A DNA stretch of 64,000 bases from the NCBI RefSeq assembly GCF_964026535.1, contig NZ_OZ032153.1:248001-312000 (forward strand). Reading direction: 5' to 3'. The stretch comes from Candidatus Tisiphia endosymbiont of Sialis lutaria. Lineage in GTDB: Bacteria; Pseudomonadota; Alphaproteobacteria; Rickettsiales; Rickettsiaceae. Positions 1 through 8,332 of the stretch are shown piece by piece. Each line of letters starts with the position of its first letter. Within the stretch, counting starts at the first letter, position 1. A model generated the notes under the pieces. It was not told where the DNA came from, did no database searches, and worked only from the letters and a program-made list of their open reading frames with translations. A program made the translations under genes and the position numbers.

Positions 1-149
1 AACAAGAATGGCTAAAAATGCTTCTAGATAGAAATATCACTTCGCATACTTATGATGAGCAGCTAGCAGATAAAATTTATAATAATATTAAATCCTACAT
101 TCCCATATTAAGAAGTACATTCGATAGGCTAAATTTTCTCAATGTATAG
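1..149 (+). CDS. C-terminal fragment of an unknown protein (5' end outside window)
   Basis: An open frame enters from the left edge (first full codon at base 3) and stops at TAG 147-149, giving the last 48 residues of a protein ending in FDRLNFLNV. No family is recognisable from this tail, so no function is offered. The stop codon lies inside the first bases of palindromic repeat A (tatag at 145-149), so the present C-terminus may have been set by insertion of that repeat. Confidence 0.55.
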   Translation, partial: QEWLKMLLDRNITSHTYDEQLADKIYNNIKSYIPILRSTFDRLNFLNV

Positions 150-392
150 TTAATTCAGGAAAATTGGATAGCAGGAGTGATGGAGTGACGCATAAGCGTT
201 AGTTTAAGAAAACAATAATTGAGAAACCGTCATTGCGAGGAGACCGTAAGGTCACGAAGCAATCCAGAAAAGTGAATAGAAATGGATTGCTACGCCACCT
301 AAGGTGGCTTGCAATGACGATTTTTCTACTTTATTTTTTTAAACTGACGCCTAAGAGTGACGACGTTACCAACTTCTCCTAAATTGACTATA
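145..392. repeat. palindromic repeat A (copy A1) split by a nested family-B palindrome
   Basis: The outer arms are tatagttaattcagga (145 on) and its partner ending aaattgactata (392), the ends seen in the other family-A copies. The middle is replaced by another palindrome whose core is at 231-318: cattgcgaggagaccgtaag at one end, and a complementary end closing in gcaatgacg. The flanks of the insert (near 208-230 and 320-353) match those of the B element at 8.2 kb. It fills most of the gap upstream of rpmI. Confidence 0.8.
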
Positions 393-406
393 ATATAAAA
401 ATTAAC

Positions 407-435
407 TTGCAATAATTCATAAAAAATATTATATT
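407..435 (+). promoter_or_regulatory. putative sigma-70-type promoter for rpmI-rplT
   Basis: TTGCAA at 407-412 and TATATT at 430-435 are separated by 17 bases, close to the housekeeping -35/-10 consensus. They lie about 75 bases before the rpmI start and just after the repeat block. A short hairpin (CCATAT-AGCA-ATATGG, about 440-455) follows in the leader. L20-mediated autoregulation of such leaders is known in other bacteria, but nothing here proves it. Confidence 0.45.
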
Positions 436-510
436 TCACCATATAGCAATATGGCTTTGGTATGCCTAGTTTTGCTATACAGCCTTAAAATACCAAATAA
501 AGGAACTATA

Positions 511-714
511 ATGCCTAAATTGAAAACCAAATCAGCTGTAAAAAAACGCTTTAAACTTACCGCTACTGGTAAAGTTTGTGCCACTCAAGCTGGTAAAAAA
601 CACTTCATGAGACGTCGGACAAAAGCTCAACTTCGTAACCTTAGAGGAACAACGATTCTCTGTACTCAAGATGCAAAGAATTTAAAAAAATTCTTCCTTC
701 CATATGGAATTTAA
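511..714 (+). CDS. rpmI: 50S ribosomal protein L35
   Basis: This is a component of the large ribosomal subunit. The 67-residue product begins [17 protein letters not shown] and is strongly basic ([18 protein letters not shown]), both characteristic of bacterial L35, and the length fits the family. The frame is open further upstream from 451, but the ATG at 511 is chosen because it gives the conserved N-terminus and follows an AAGGA ribosome-binding site (about 500-505). rplT follows 27 bases later, the usual rpmI-rplT order. infC is not the gene immediately upstream. Confidence 0.97.
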   Translation: MPKLKTKSAVKKRFKLTATGKVCATQAGKKHFMRRRTKAQLRNLRGTTILCTQDAKNLKKFFLPYGI

Positions 715-741
715 CAATTTAACTAAGGAAATAGGTGAGAT

Positions 742-1095
742 ATGTCACGCGTAAAATCAGGAAAAATTTCAAAAAATCGCCATAAAAAAATTCTCAAACT
801 TGCTAAAGGTTATAGAGGGCGGTCTAATAATTGCTTTAAGGTAGCAATTGAGAAAGTTGAAAAAGCTCTACAATATGCTTATAGGGATCGTAGAAATCGT
901 AAACGTGATTTTAGAGGGCTTTGGATACAAAGAATTAATGCAGCAGTGCGTGAGCATGATTTAGTATATTCCCAATTTATGGGTGGGCTTAAAAAAGCTG
1001 CAATAGATATTGATCGTAAGATGCTAGCTGAATTGGCAGTTAACAACCCGCAAGGTTTTGCAGATATAGTGGCTAAAGCTAAGGCTCAGTTGTAA
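742..1095 (+). CDS. rplT: 50S ribosomal protein L20
   Basis: L20 binds 23S rRNA and is needed early in large-subunit assembly. The 117-residue product has the family's basic N-terminal half ([20 protein letters not shown], then [20 protein letters not shown]) and a globular C-terminal half ending IVAKAKAQL. Full length for the family. It starts 27 bases after rpmI behind a weak GGAAATAGGTGAG ribosome-binding region and is probably co-transcribed with it. In several bacteria L20 represses its own operon by binding leader RNA; that is family knowledge and is not shown here. Confidence 0.97.
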   Translation: MSRVKSGKISKNRHKKILKLAKGYRGRSNNCFKVAIEKVEKALQYAYRDRRNRKRDFRGLWIQRINAAVREHDLVYSQFMGGLKKAAIDIDRKMLAELAVNNPQGFADIVAKAKAQL

Positions 1096-1167
1096 TAATA
1101 TATTTCTTTAGACTTAGCTAAGTTCTTATATTTAGGGTAGTTTTGTCATCAAAATATCTAGGTTGTT

Positions 1168-1971
1168 GTGAGTACTATCCACATTAAAAAAAAATATTCG
1201 CAACACCTAAGACGTGAAGAGCAAATAGTTAATATTGGCGATTATATTTACCGTCCCGCTGGGTTCTGGACTAAACAAGTTCACAATCTTCTAGATCATA
1301 TTCGTAGTGAAGGTTTTCTTTCGGCTCCCAAGCCTGTGGGATTTGATAATTCAGGACGAGAAATAGTTAGCTTTTTAAAAGGAGAGGTAAGTAACTATTC
1401 CCTCAGCAATAATGCTGCATCGATAAAAGCCCTTACATCTGCTGCTAGTCTTCTACGTAAATATCATGATGCATCACAAAATTTCTTAATTAAAGTTGTT
1501 TCCGATGAAAAATGCTGGCAGCTGCCATCTCGACACCCAAAAGAAGTAATATGTCATGGTGATTTTGCTCCTTATAATGTTGTTTTGAATGGAGAACAAG
1601 CAGTTGGAATAATTGATTTTGACACTTGTCACCCAGGGTCACGCTTATGGGATGTTGCTTATGCCCTTTACCGATGGGCTCCACTGACAAATCCCAATAA
1701 TAAAGATGGATTTGGTTCTATAGATGAGCAAATTATAAGAGCATGTTTATTCTGCCAAGCTTATGGTTTAGCTGAAAAAGATAAAAATGGGATGATAGAC
1801 TTGATTATCGAAAGACTACAAGTATTAGTAAGTTTTATGTTTAGTCAAGCAGCAGAAGGTAACGAAACATTTGCAGCAAATATACAAGATAACCATCATC
1901 TTCTGTATTTAGCAGATATTGAATACATTAAATCTAATCAATCCTATATTGAATATGGTCTTAGTACTTAA
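1168..1971 (+). CDS. APH/choline-kinase-fold phosphotransferase
   Basis: A 267-residue protein of the aminoglycoside phosphotransferase (APH) superfamily. The catalytic-loop Brenner motif is CHGDFAPYNV (about residues 127-137), with the metal-binding Asp in IIDFDTCHPG (about 147-156), followed by the typical WDVAYALYRW. The N-terminal ATP-binding lobe is less clear. Such proteins phosphorylate small hydroxylated molecules; the substrate cannot be read from sequence, and resistance should not be assumed. The start chosen is GTG at 1168. It lies 7 bases before the next gene on the same strand, so the two may be co-transcribed. Confidence 0.8.
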   Translation: MSTIHIKKKYSQHLRREEQIVNIGDYIYRPAGFWTKQVHNLLDHIRSEGFLSAPKPVGFDNSGREIVSFLKGEVSNYSLSNNAASIKALTSAASLLRKYHDASQNFLIKVVSDEKCWQLPSRHPKEVICHGDFAPYNVVLNGEQAVGIIDFDTCHPGSRLWDVAYALYRWAPLTNPNNKDGFGSIDEQIIRACLFCQAYGLAEKDKNGMIDLIIERLQVLVSFMFSQAAEGNETFAANIQDNHHLLYLADIEYIKSNQSYIEYGLST

Positions 1972-1977
1972 ATAAAA

Positions 1978-3603
1978 TTGAGAAAAATAGTGAATAAAAA
2001 ATTAATATTACAAAAATATAAATATGCATTAGCTTTGTTAATAATAATATTATTTATATTAGGAGGTTATTCTTATGATAAAAGAAAAATAAAAATAAAA
2101 AAATTTTCAAATGACTTAGTGTCACTGCAAAATAATGATAATATTCAAAATGGGAAAATATCAGTTGTCGAAAGAGTAAGTGATTATGCTTACTCTCGTA
2201 TTTACTCAAATTTAAGAAAAAATCGTTTTGAATTTGATATGGTGGTTAATGATCTAAACAATAGTTTTTTAACTGATGAAAGAAAAAACTACATTGAAAA
2301 GGTTTGTCTTTTCCAAATTGAAGAAGCGGTAGATAGGGTATCAATTGCCAAAGGTTACGATTGTTTATCACGTTTACAACTTTTAAAAAAGGAAAAAGCT
2401 GAATTATATAGGGGCATAAAAAACAGCAGCTATTCTTTAGATTTATTATATAAATCAGAATATGCCCTTAATTTAGCTCATATTATTATTAAAGATCATA
2501 AAGAACAAATTTTTTCTTTTATTAAAGACCTAAAAGAAGAAGATTTACTAAAATATTTTAGTGGTTATATGCAAGATGAAGTAGCTTTTCTTAATAAGCT
2601 GATAGCATTAAATATTCCTGAATTATCAGCTAAAGCTTTTTATAGGCTTAGCATGATTAATATATTAGGTCGATCTTCTGTTTTAGAGAAAGCGAACATA
2701 GACCTTAAGACAGCCGTTGCTAACTATCAACGAGCCTTGAATTTAAGCGGAATAGAGGCTAATAATGTTACTAATATTGCTCTTGTTATAAATGATAAGT
2801 ATGCAGTACATGCTGCAACTACCATTGCATCAGCTTTGTTAAATTCAGACTTAGATAGCTTCTATGATTTTTATTTTATTATGGATCAGGAAGACCCTAT
2901 ATCTATAGAATCGCAAAAAAAACTGTCATCTATGCAGGATATAAAGCCTTACAAAATAAATTTTATAAATGTTGATAATAATTTACTGCCGATAGAATTA
3001 ATAAAAAGTAAATTTAAAAATTGTGACTGGCCTCTTTTAATAAGCTATAGACCATTTTTTAGTAAAATTTTGCCGAATTTAACCTTGGTATTATCGCTGG
3101 ATGCTGATTTAATAGTTTTAAAAGATTTAAGCTATTTTAAAACTATTGATATGACGGATTATTTTGTGGCAGGTAGCTATGATGCCGGTAATCCTGGTCA
3201 TAACGAACTTGGGTGTAATCATGCTTTACCGTATTTTTATATAAATGCCGGTGTTATGTGGTTTAATTTAGAAAATATGAGAAATAATAAAGCGGAAGAT
3301 TGTTTAATAAATTCATTAAATAATACTGTATGTTCTCTTTCAATGTTTGAACAAGATATAATAAATATAGCTTTTAACGATAGAATTAACCATATTTCAC
3401 ATAAATGGAATCATACCCCTAGTTATAGATCAAGCACAACCAATACAAATTATTATACAAAATTTATTTTACATTATTCAGGAACAAAACCTTGGGCTGG
3501 GGGTGTGGAAAAAGCACAGATAGAACAATTAGACGATATTTACAAAGAATATTGGCGTTATAGAGAATTAACGCCTTGGGGGACGCCATACTCACCTAAA
3601 TAG
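1978..3603 (+). CDS. membrane-anchored GT8-family glycosyltransferase
   Basis: The product is 541 residues. A hydrophobic segment at about residues 13-31 (ALALLIIILFILGG) looks like a signal anchor. A helical, lysine-rich region follows to about 260. From about residue 262 the sequence is GT8-like: NIALVINDKYAVHAATTIAS, then the metal- and nucleotide-binding DxD motif in LSLDADLIVLKD (about 371-382), YINAGVMWFNL, and a late HYSGTKPW with the family's conserved His/Gly/Lys. It probably transfers a hexose to a surface glycan or protein; donor and acceptor are unknown. The annotated start is TTG at 1978; GTG at 1990 is an alternative. A repeat E element follows. Confidence 0.8.
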   Translation: MRKIVNKKLILQKYKYALALLIIILFILGGYSYDKRKIKIKKFSNDLVSLQNNDNIQNGKISVVERVSDYAYSRIYSNLRKNRFEFDMVVNDLNNSFLTDERKNYIEKVCLFQIEEAVDRVSIAKGYDCLSRLQLLKKEKAELYRGIKNSSYSLDLLYKSEYALNLAHIIIKDHKEQIFSFIKDLKEEDLLKYFSGYMQDEVAFLNKLIALNIPELSAKAFYRLSMINILGRSSVLEKANIDLKTAVANYQRALNLSGIEANNVTNIALVINDKYAVHAATTIASALLNSDLDSFYDFYFIMDQEDPISIESQKKLSSMQDIKPYKINFINVDNNLLPIELIKSKFKNCDWPLLISYRPFFSKILPNLTLVLSLDADLIVLKDLSYFKTIDMTDYFVAGSYDAGNPGHNELGCNHALPYFYINAGVMWFNLENMRNNKAEDCLINSLNNTVCSLSMFEQDIINIAFNDRINHISHKWNHTPSYRSSTTNTNYYTKFILHYSGTKPWAGGVEKAQIEQLDDIYKEYWRYRELTPWGTPYSPK

Positions 3604-3667
3604 TTTCCCCGTCACTAACTTTTCATGAATGACTGTAGGAGAGTAGGAAGAATTTGTTTTCTTCCAT

Positions 3668-3811
3668 TAGACCTTGCATAACCTAATATAATTGGTAATT
3701 TTGTTGTCAAAACTCGTCTCCGTTCCTCACGTACATCTTAGTACGCTGCGGTACTCGACTTCGTTTTTCCTAAAAATTCCTCAATTATCTTTAGGTTATG
3801 CAAGAGGTCTA
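3668..3811. repeat. palindromic repeat E (copy E1)
   Basis: About 144 bp, with terminal inverted arms taga-cc-ttgcataacctaa and ttaggttatgcaagaggtcta. The middle (ctccgttcctcacgtaca.., gtacgctgcggtactcgact) is nearly identical to E2 at 10527-10672 and related to E3 inside the glycosyltransferase at 49977-50121. It abuts the stop codon of the SpoT-like gene on the other strand. Confidence 0.85.
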
Positions 3812-4435
3812 TTACAATTTTGGCTTTAAACATAATTGGCGTAGCTCATTTTCAATTGTCGAGCCAAAATATTTAGCTAGTGGTAAAAAACTATACTTAG
3901 TCTCTTGTATTATTTTCTTTATTTTTTCAGGTGGTTTAATTTCAATTGTTTGCATATTATGGATTCGATCACACAATTTAATAAGCAATATGTCATATTT
4001 ACCTTGAAGCCATAACGACTCTACCATTTCCTTTGAGCTAATTTTTCGATCCATTTTTATTCTAGTTAAGTCCTGAACTTGACTGGCAACTAACTTACCA
4101 AAATTATTGGCAATTATTTTTTCAGTAATCTCTGTATCTTCAATCGTATCGTGTAGTACACATGTAACCAGTAAATCTGTTCTAAAAAATTTTATATTCT
4201 CCCGTGAAGTATAGTTAGTAAAAATACAAACAACTTCAATTGGATGAGAATAAAAAGGTTCCCCTGAATCTCGCTTTTGCTTACCATGGTACTCTTTGGC
4301 GTAGTAAATAGCTTTTTTTACTTTGAGAATATCTATCGTATCTGTCTTGTCATTTAACAGTAATAGTTTATCTAGTAACTTATTTGAATAGCAACAAGTT
4401 TCGAATTGTGATTTCCAACAATTAGCCTCTTTCAT
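3812..4435 (-). CDS. small SpoT-like HD-domain protein ((p)ppGpp hydrolase family)
   Basis: The 207 residues match the N-terminal HD hydrolase domain of RelA/SpoT proteins: YYAKEYHGKQKRDSGEPFYS (substrate-side His and Arg region), SHPIEVV, the metal-binding LHDTIEDT (about 92-99), and the later CDRIHNMQT. There is no synthetase, TGS or ACT domain, so it is a stand-alone hydrolase-type protein (small alarmone hydrolase) or one piece of a split spoT. Rickettsia genomes are known for multiple short spoT genes. All HD-motif residues that can be checked are present, so it may be active. A paralogue broken by an IS lies at 15.9-17.9 kb. Its stop abuts repeat E1. Confidence 0.85.
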   Translation of the reverse strand: MKEANCWKSQFETCCYSNKLLDKLLLLNDKTDTIDILKVKKAIYYAKEYHGKQKRDSGEPFYSHPIEVVCIFTNYTSRENIKFFRTDLLVTCVLHDTIEDTEITEKIIANNFGKLVASQVQDLTRIKMDRKISSKEMVESLWLQGKYDILLIKLCDRIHNMQTIEIKPPEKIKKIIQETKYSFLPLAKYFGSTIENELRQLCLKPKL

Positions 4436-4591
4436 ACAATTTTATTTTTATTTATTACTATTGTAAATAAAACATATAAAAAACCATTTCATAAGATAGA
4501 AATTCAGTGGCAAAAAAAGCTTGCTATTTTTACCGGCATTTATAGGAGGGTAAAATGCTTAATAAATCGTTGCATTGTATTGCATTTAAAA

Positions 4592-4613
4592 TGATAATAA
4601 GTACTTATTATCA
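4592..4613. promoter_or_regulatory. perfect 22-bp palindrome upstream of a three-gene operon (candidate operator)
   Basis: TGATAATAAGT is followed directly by its exact reverse complement, with no loop. It ends 18 bases before the ATG of the methyltransferase gene. A loop-free palindrome of this length in a start-proximal position is typical of a dimeric repressor site. No regulator gene is adjacent, and the binding protein is unknown. Confidence 0.5.
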
Positions 4614-4631
4614 AATCTATAAAATAGTATT

Positions 4632-5387
4632 ATGGACATTTGGAAATTGAGCAACATTGCTAACTCGTACAGTGAAACAAAGGAATATAGGTTTAACAAT
4701 TATGTTGTTAATCCACATATCAAAAATTTAATAGGTAGTGCAAAAGATAAGGCTCTATTAGAGGTAGGATGTGGATTTGGTAGGTACTTAGAGATTTTTT
4801 CCAAAGAATGTCCACTAAAATTAGTAGGATGTGATCTTTCTTATTATCAAATAGAATTATGTAAACAATACATACCAAATAATAATATTGGGCTACATGT
4901 ATTAGATTTCTCTGATTCTGCCAGCCCTGAGATAGTAGGTCAAGGTGAATATGATATTGTTTTCAATATTTTTGTAATTTTATACATAGATACTTTAGAG
5001 AAACTTAAAGCATTTATTACAAATTGTTATAAATGCTTAAAAAAAGGTGGAAAGGTTTTAATATGTACTTTAGATATTTTAAGTGCTTCATTTTACCCAG
5101 AGGTTTTTAGTATATTAAAACTTCCTACAAGACCTTTGCACAACAATAAATATAGTGATGGTTGTCCAATAGAAATAAGTATCACAAATGATTGTGTGGT
5201 AACGTCTTATCAGAGAGATTTTGATACTTTAAAATCACTAATGACAGAAGTAGGCTTTAAAAATATAAAAAAGTATGATTTATTTTTAGATAAAGTTGCT
5301 TTACAGGTTTTTACAGATGAGGAATTAAATATTATAAAAAAGTCTAATATACTTCTACTTATAACAGCAGAAAAATTAAATGATTAG
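4632..5387 (+). CDS. class I SAM-dependent methyltransferase
   Basis: A 251-residue Rossmann-fold methyltransferase. Motif I is LLEVGCGFGRYLEIF (about 41-55), the acidic residue binding the SAM ribose is in LVGCDLSYYQ, and the motif IV region is EYDIVFNIFVILYID followed by CLKKGGKVLICTLDIL, as in ubiE/Methyltransf_11-type enzymes. The substrate is not identifiable. First gene of a same-strand run with the next two (gaps of 56 and 6 bases). The third gene resembles the enzyme that removes S-adenosylhomocysteine, the by-product of methylation, which suggests the run is a functional unit. A 22-bp palindrome lies just upstream. Confidence 0.8.
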   Translation: MDIWKLSNIANSYSETKEYRFNNYVVNPHIKNLIGSAKDKALLEVGCGFGRYLEIFSKECPLKLVGCDLSYYQIELCKQYIPNNNIGLHVLDFSDSASPEIVGQGEYDIVFNIFVILYIDTLEKLKAFITNCYKCLKKGGKVLICTLDILSASFYPEVFSILKLPTRPLHNNKYSDGCPIEISITNDCVVTSYQRDFDTLKSLMTEVGFKNIKKYDLFLDKVALQVFTDEELNIIKKSNILLLITAEKLND

Positions 5388-5443
5388 TAACATTGGTATT
5401 AAAATTACTATGTTAAAAATCTTTACAATATCTTATTTAAGTA

Positions 5444-6793
5444 ATGAATATGTTTAATACTCTTGATCAAGATGTTCAATTAAATATTGAGCAAGTAAAA
5501 TGGAGAGAAGTTAGAGATGTGGTACATAGGTGCAATCCTACATTAGCAGAGAAATGCGATAATATTAATAAAGATGCGGAATATCCTTTATTCAAAATGT
5601 ACTATCCTTATGGTGCATTTATTGTTGATAAAGGAGAATTTTACTTACCAACTTTAGATGGTAAAACAATCTCTATAGAAGATAAGCGTATTCCACCAAT
5701 TTTAAAAACAAATCTAGGGTATAGCCAAATCCCCTTATCCCTTATTATTGATAAGGCTAGTGAAGTCTTTGTTGAAGCGCAAAATAGAGTAATCTCACTT
5801 AACTTTCTTAACATAGGGGAAATGTTTGGTTTATTTGAATTAATGAATCTATTCGGTCTAGGATCCCAACACTCTTCGTTAAATACTCCTATTTGGAATA
5901 TATCAGCTGGAGCACGTTCGACATTTATGATTCCAAGCATTTCTAACATGATCAGTTATACTAGAATCAAAAAAAAATTCGGTAAAGATATTCATGTTCC
6001 TTGTAATATTACAGATCATTGGCAAACATTTGTAGATATTCACAAATATAACTGCAATACAAAATCTTGGTATAATACAGTCTTAGTCTTCTCAAGTGGG
6101 TGGTTTTTAGATAAAAATAATCATGCATATATTGAATTATATAAATACTTAGTTAGTAAATGTTGGCAACAATTTCAGTTATTAGAGGATTTTACGGAAT
6201 TCAGTTTGTTATGGTCATTTTTTATACATGCCATTAGTAAACGTAATTTAAAACCAAGACCCTACTTAATTGATACTATAAAACATTTGATTTTGATTGC
6301 TAAAGGTTTAGGTATCGCATTTAAACCAACTCCCAATGATACAGCACTACCAATGAGTTTAATACAACAAGTATATAAGGATGATTATCGTTTAAAAGAT
6401 TATATACCAACTATTATGCAACCAACAAAGCTTACAAAAAAAAATAGAGTTTATTATTCTCTTAGCTATCCTAATTTACGTGATAGTTCACCCTATTTAA
6501 AAAATCCTCCCAGTATAATTGAAGATCAAAGAGAAATAAAAAAATTATTAGATATATTAATAAATATTATCCATCAGATTGATACTTTGAATACTAATTC
6601 ACTTAAAAATATAAATTTTGAGCTGTTTCATTCTAATAATGATCCATTTGGTCAAATATTACCTAGCAGAACTATACCAGAAACAGATTCTAGATTTCTA
6701 GAATCTGCTTCTAATGAAGATAAAAGATTATTCTGTTCTTCATCTAGCTTCTTCAATGGTTGTATCGCTATATATACTACAAACTTAACCTAA
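5444..6793 (+). CDS. unknown 449-residue protein in methyltransferase/SAHH-like operon
   Basis: No family is recognised with certainty. It has no signal peptide and no clear membrane segment, and is rich in aromatic residues. The stretch from about residue 45 to 135 (PYGAFIVDKGEFYLP, GYSQIPLSLIIDKASEVFVE, SLNFLNIGEMFGLFELMN) has the rhythm of a double-stranded beta-helix or cyclic-nucleotide-binding-like fold, where a hydrophobic-x-x-GE-hydrophobic-FG-x-x-E motif forms the phosphate-binding cassette; this is a guess. A conserved-looking core NISAGARSTFMIP follows. The gene is 56 bases after the methyltransferase and 6 bases before the SAHH-like gene, so co-expression is likely. Confidence 0.7.
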   Translation: MNMFNTLDQDVQLNIEQVKWREVRDVVHRCNPTLAEKCDNINKDAEYPLFKMYYPYGAFIVDKGEFYLPTLDGKTISIEDKRIPPILKTNLGYSQIPLSLIIDKASEVFVEAQNRVISLNFLNIGEMFGLFELMNLFGLGSQHSSLNTPIWNISAGARSTFMIPSISNMISYTRIKKKFGKDIHVPCNITDHWQTFVDIHKYNCNTKSWYNTVLVFSSGWFLDKNNHAYIELYKYLVSKCWQQFQLLEDFTEFSLLWSFFIHAISKRNLKPRPYLIDTIKHLILIAKGLGIAFKPTPNDTALPMSLIQQVYKDDYRLKDYIPTIMQPTKLTKKNRVYYSLSYPNLRDSSPYLKNPPSIIEDQREIKKLLDILINIIHQIDTLNTNSLKNINFELFHSNNDPFGQILPSRTIPETDSRFLESASNEDKRLFCSSSSFFNGCIAIYTTNLT

Positions 6794-6799
6794 GGTGTT

Positions 6800-8116
6800 A
6801 TGAGTAATACTGAGCATAAACAAAAAATATTACCAGTCTTGCAAACTATAGTAGATAGGTTAAAGGTTTGTAAGGATATCAATTTAACAGATGTAACATT
6901 TGTTTGTATACAACATCTTCTATTTACAACAATTGACCTAATAAAATCTCTTATCATGCTCGGTGCCAAGCCAAGCAACATTCATATAATGGGTAAAATA
7001 TATTCAACTTGTCCAGAGGTGGTAGAGCAAATTATAAAATTAGGAGTAATACACTATCATTGTACCCAACCCCAGCAATTGGGTAATTTCAATGATTGCT
7101 TTAATAAAGATATAGCTAATATGTGGAATAAGGTTAGCAATACCTTAATCAATACAAAATCTAATAATATTATTATCCTTGATGACGGTAGTAAGTGTAT
7201 AACAAATATTCCAAAATCTTTAAGTGACAATTATACAGTTTTTGCTGTAGAACAAACATCTTCAGGTATAGCTCACATTAAAAAAACTAACATTACTGTA
7301 CCCGTAGTTAATGTTGCTTTTTCTGCTGCAAAACAATTATTAGAATCTCCAATGATTGCAAGAGCTGTTGAAATCAAACTTGATAAATTCTTGTCACTAC
7401 GTAGTAGTGGGCTTACGTCAGGAGTAGTCGGACTTGGAGTAATAGGAAGGGCTGTTGTTCAGAAACTTTTATCGTTTAATCATAAAGTAATAGTTTACGA
7501 TAAGATCAAAGAAAAATGTAATTTCATAAATTCCGTTAAGGTTGTTAATAGTACTCAATTGCTATTTCAGGAAGCAGATTATATTTTTGGTTGTACGGGT
7601 GAAGATATTAGTATTTCTATTAATATAAATGAGATACAAGGAATCAAAAATTTAATCAGCTGCTCATCACAAGATATTGAGTTTCAATCGTTACTTAAAA
7701 TCATTCAAAATAATTATCCCAATATGATCTCAGATGTACTAAGTAATCTATGTTTACCTTTAGATAATGGTATAATTAAAATATATAGAGGTGGATATCC
7801 GATAAATCTAGATAATTCTGGCGAATCTGTGCCATCTCAAGATATACAACTTACTCGTGGATTGTTATTAGGTGGGATTATACAAGCTATATTTCAATTA
7901 ATTCAAGAACCTAAGCTGGAATCTAAACAATATATGCTAGATCCTAAAATACAGAAGTTAATAGTACAAGAATTAATGATAAATAGACTAAGCCAGATAT
8001 CGGATGAGTCGTTAGTTATGAACTTTTTGGACGAAGAATGGATCAAAAATAATTCTATCGGGTGTTCTACGAAGAAACCTATTATTTTCCCAGAAAGTTT
8101 ATTTAATGTAACTTAA
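6800..8116 (+). CDS. S-adenosylhomocysteine-hydrolase-like NAD-binding protein
   Basis: 438 residues. From about residue 205, SGVVGLGVIGRAVVQKLL is a GxGxxG Rossmann NAD-binding motif, followed by an acidic strand end (VIVYDK). Before it, IIILDDGSK, FAVEQTSSGI and VPVVNVAFSA match in order the segments of adenosylhomocysteinase-type enzymes that precede the NAD domain. The usual C-terminal K-x-x-x-Y tail of true SAHH is not seen, and overall similarity looks distant, so it may act on a related nucleoside or be a D-hydroxyacid-dehydrogenase relative. An AAGGTG ribosome-binding site sits 5 bases before the ATG. It is the last gene of the three-gene run. Confidence 0.7.
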   Translation: MSNTEHKQKILPVLQTIVDRLKVCKDINLTDVTFVCIQHLLFTTIDLIKSLIMLGAKPSNIHIMGKIYSTCPEVVEQIIKLGVIHYHCTQPQQLGNFNDCFNKDIANMWNKVSNTLINTKSNNIIILDDGSKCITNIPKSLSDNYTVFAVEQTSSGIAHIKKTNITVPVVNVAFSAAKQLLESPMIARAVEIKLDKFLSLRSSGLTSGVVGLGVIGRAVVQKLLSFNHKVIVYDKIKEKCNFINSVKVVNSTQLLFQEADYIFGCTGEDISISININEIQGIKNLISCSSQDIEFQSLLKIIQNNYPNMISDVLSNLCLPLDNGIIKIYRGGYPINLDNSGESVPSQDIQLTRGLLLGGIIQAIFQLIQEPKLESKQYMLDPKIQKLIVQELMINRLSQISDESLVMNFLDEEWIKNNSIGCSTKKPIIFPESLFNVT

Positions 8117-8128
8117 GATTCTTTTAGA

Positions 8129-8326
8129 AACTCACCTTACGCATGGCATTTAAAAAGGTCATGAAAATAGCTTAGCGTCATTGCGAGCCACCGTAGGTGG
8201 CGTGGCAACCCATTTCTAATCATTTTTCTGGATTGCTTCGTCGACCTTACGGTCTCCTCGCAATGACGGTTTCTCAATTATTGTTTTCTTAAACTAACGC
8301 TTATGGGGGTATGCGTAAGGTGAGTT
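8129..8326. repeat. nested palindromic element (outer arms plus family-B core)
   Basis: The outer arms aactcaccttacgcat (8129-8144) and atgcgtaaggtgagtt (8311-8326) are exact reverse complements. The core at about 8178-8268 is a family-B palindrome (cattgcgag.., cctcgcaatgacg). It sits between the convergent SAHH-like and ABC-transporter genes, where it could also end transcription from both sides. Confidence 0.8.
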
Positions 8327-8332
8327 AGAAAT

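Noticed and set aside
1168-1971. Calling the APH-fold protein an antibiotic-resistance enzyme
   Set aside because: The fold covers many small-molecule kinases and nothing in the sequence or context indicates an aminoglycoside substrate.
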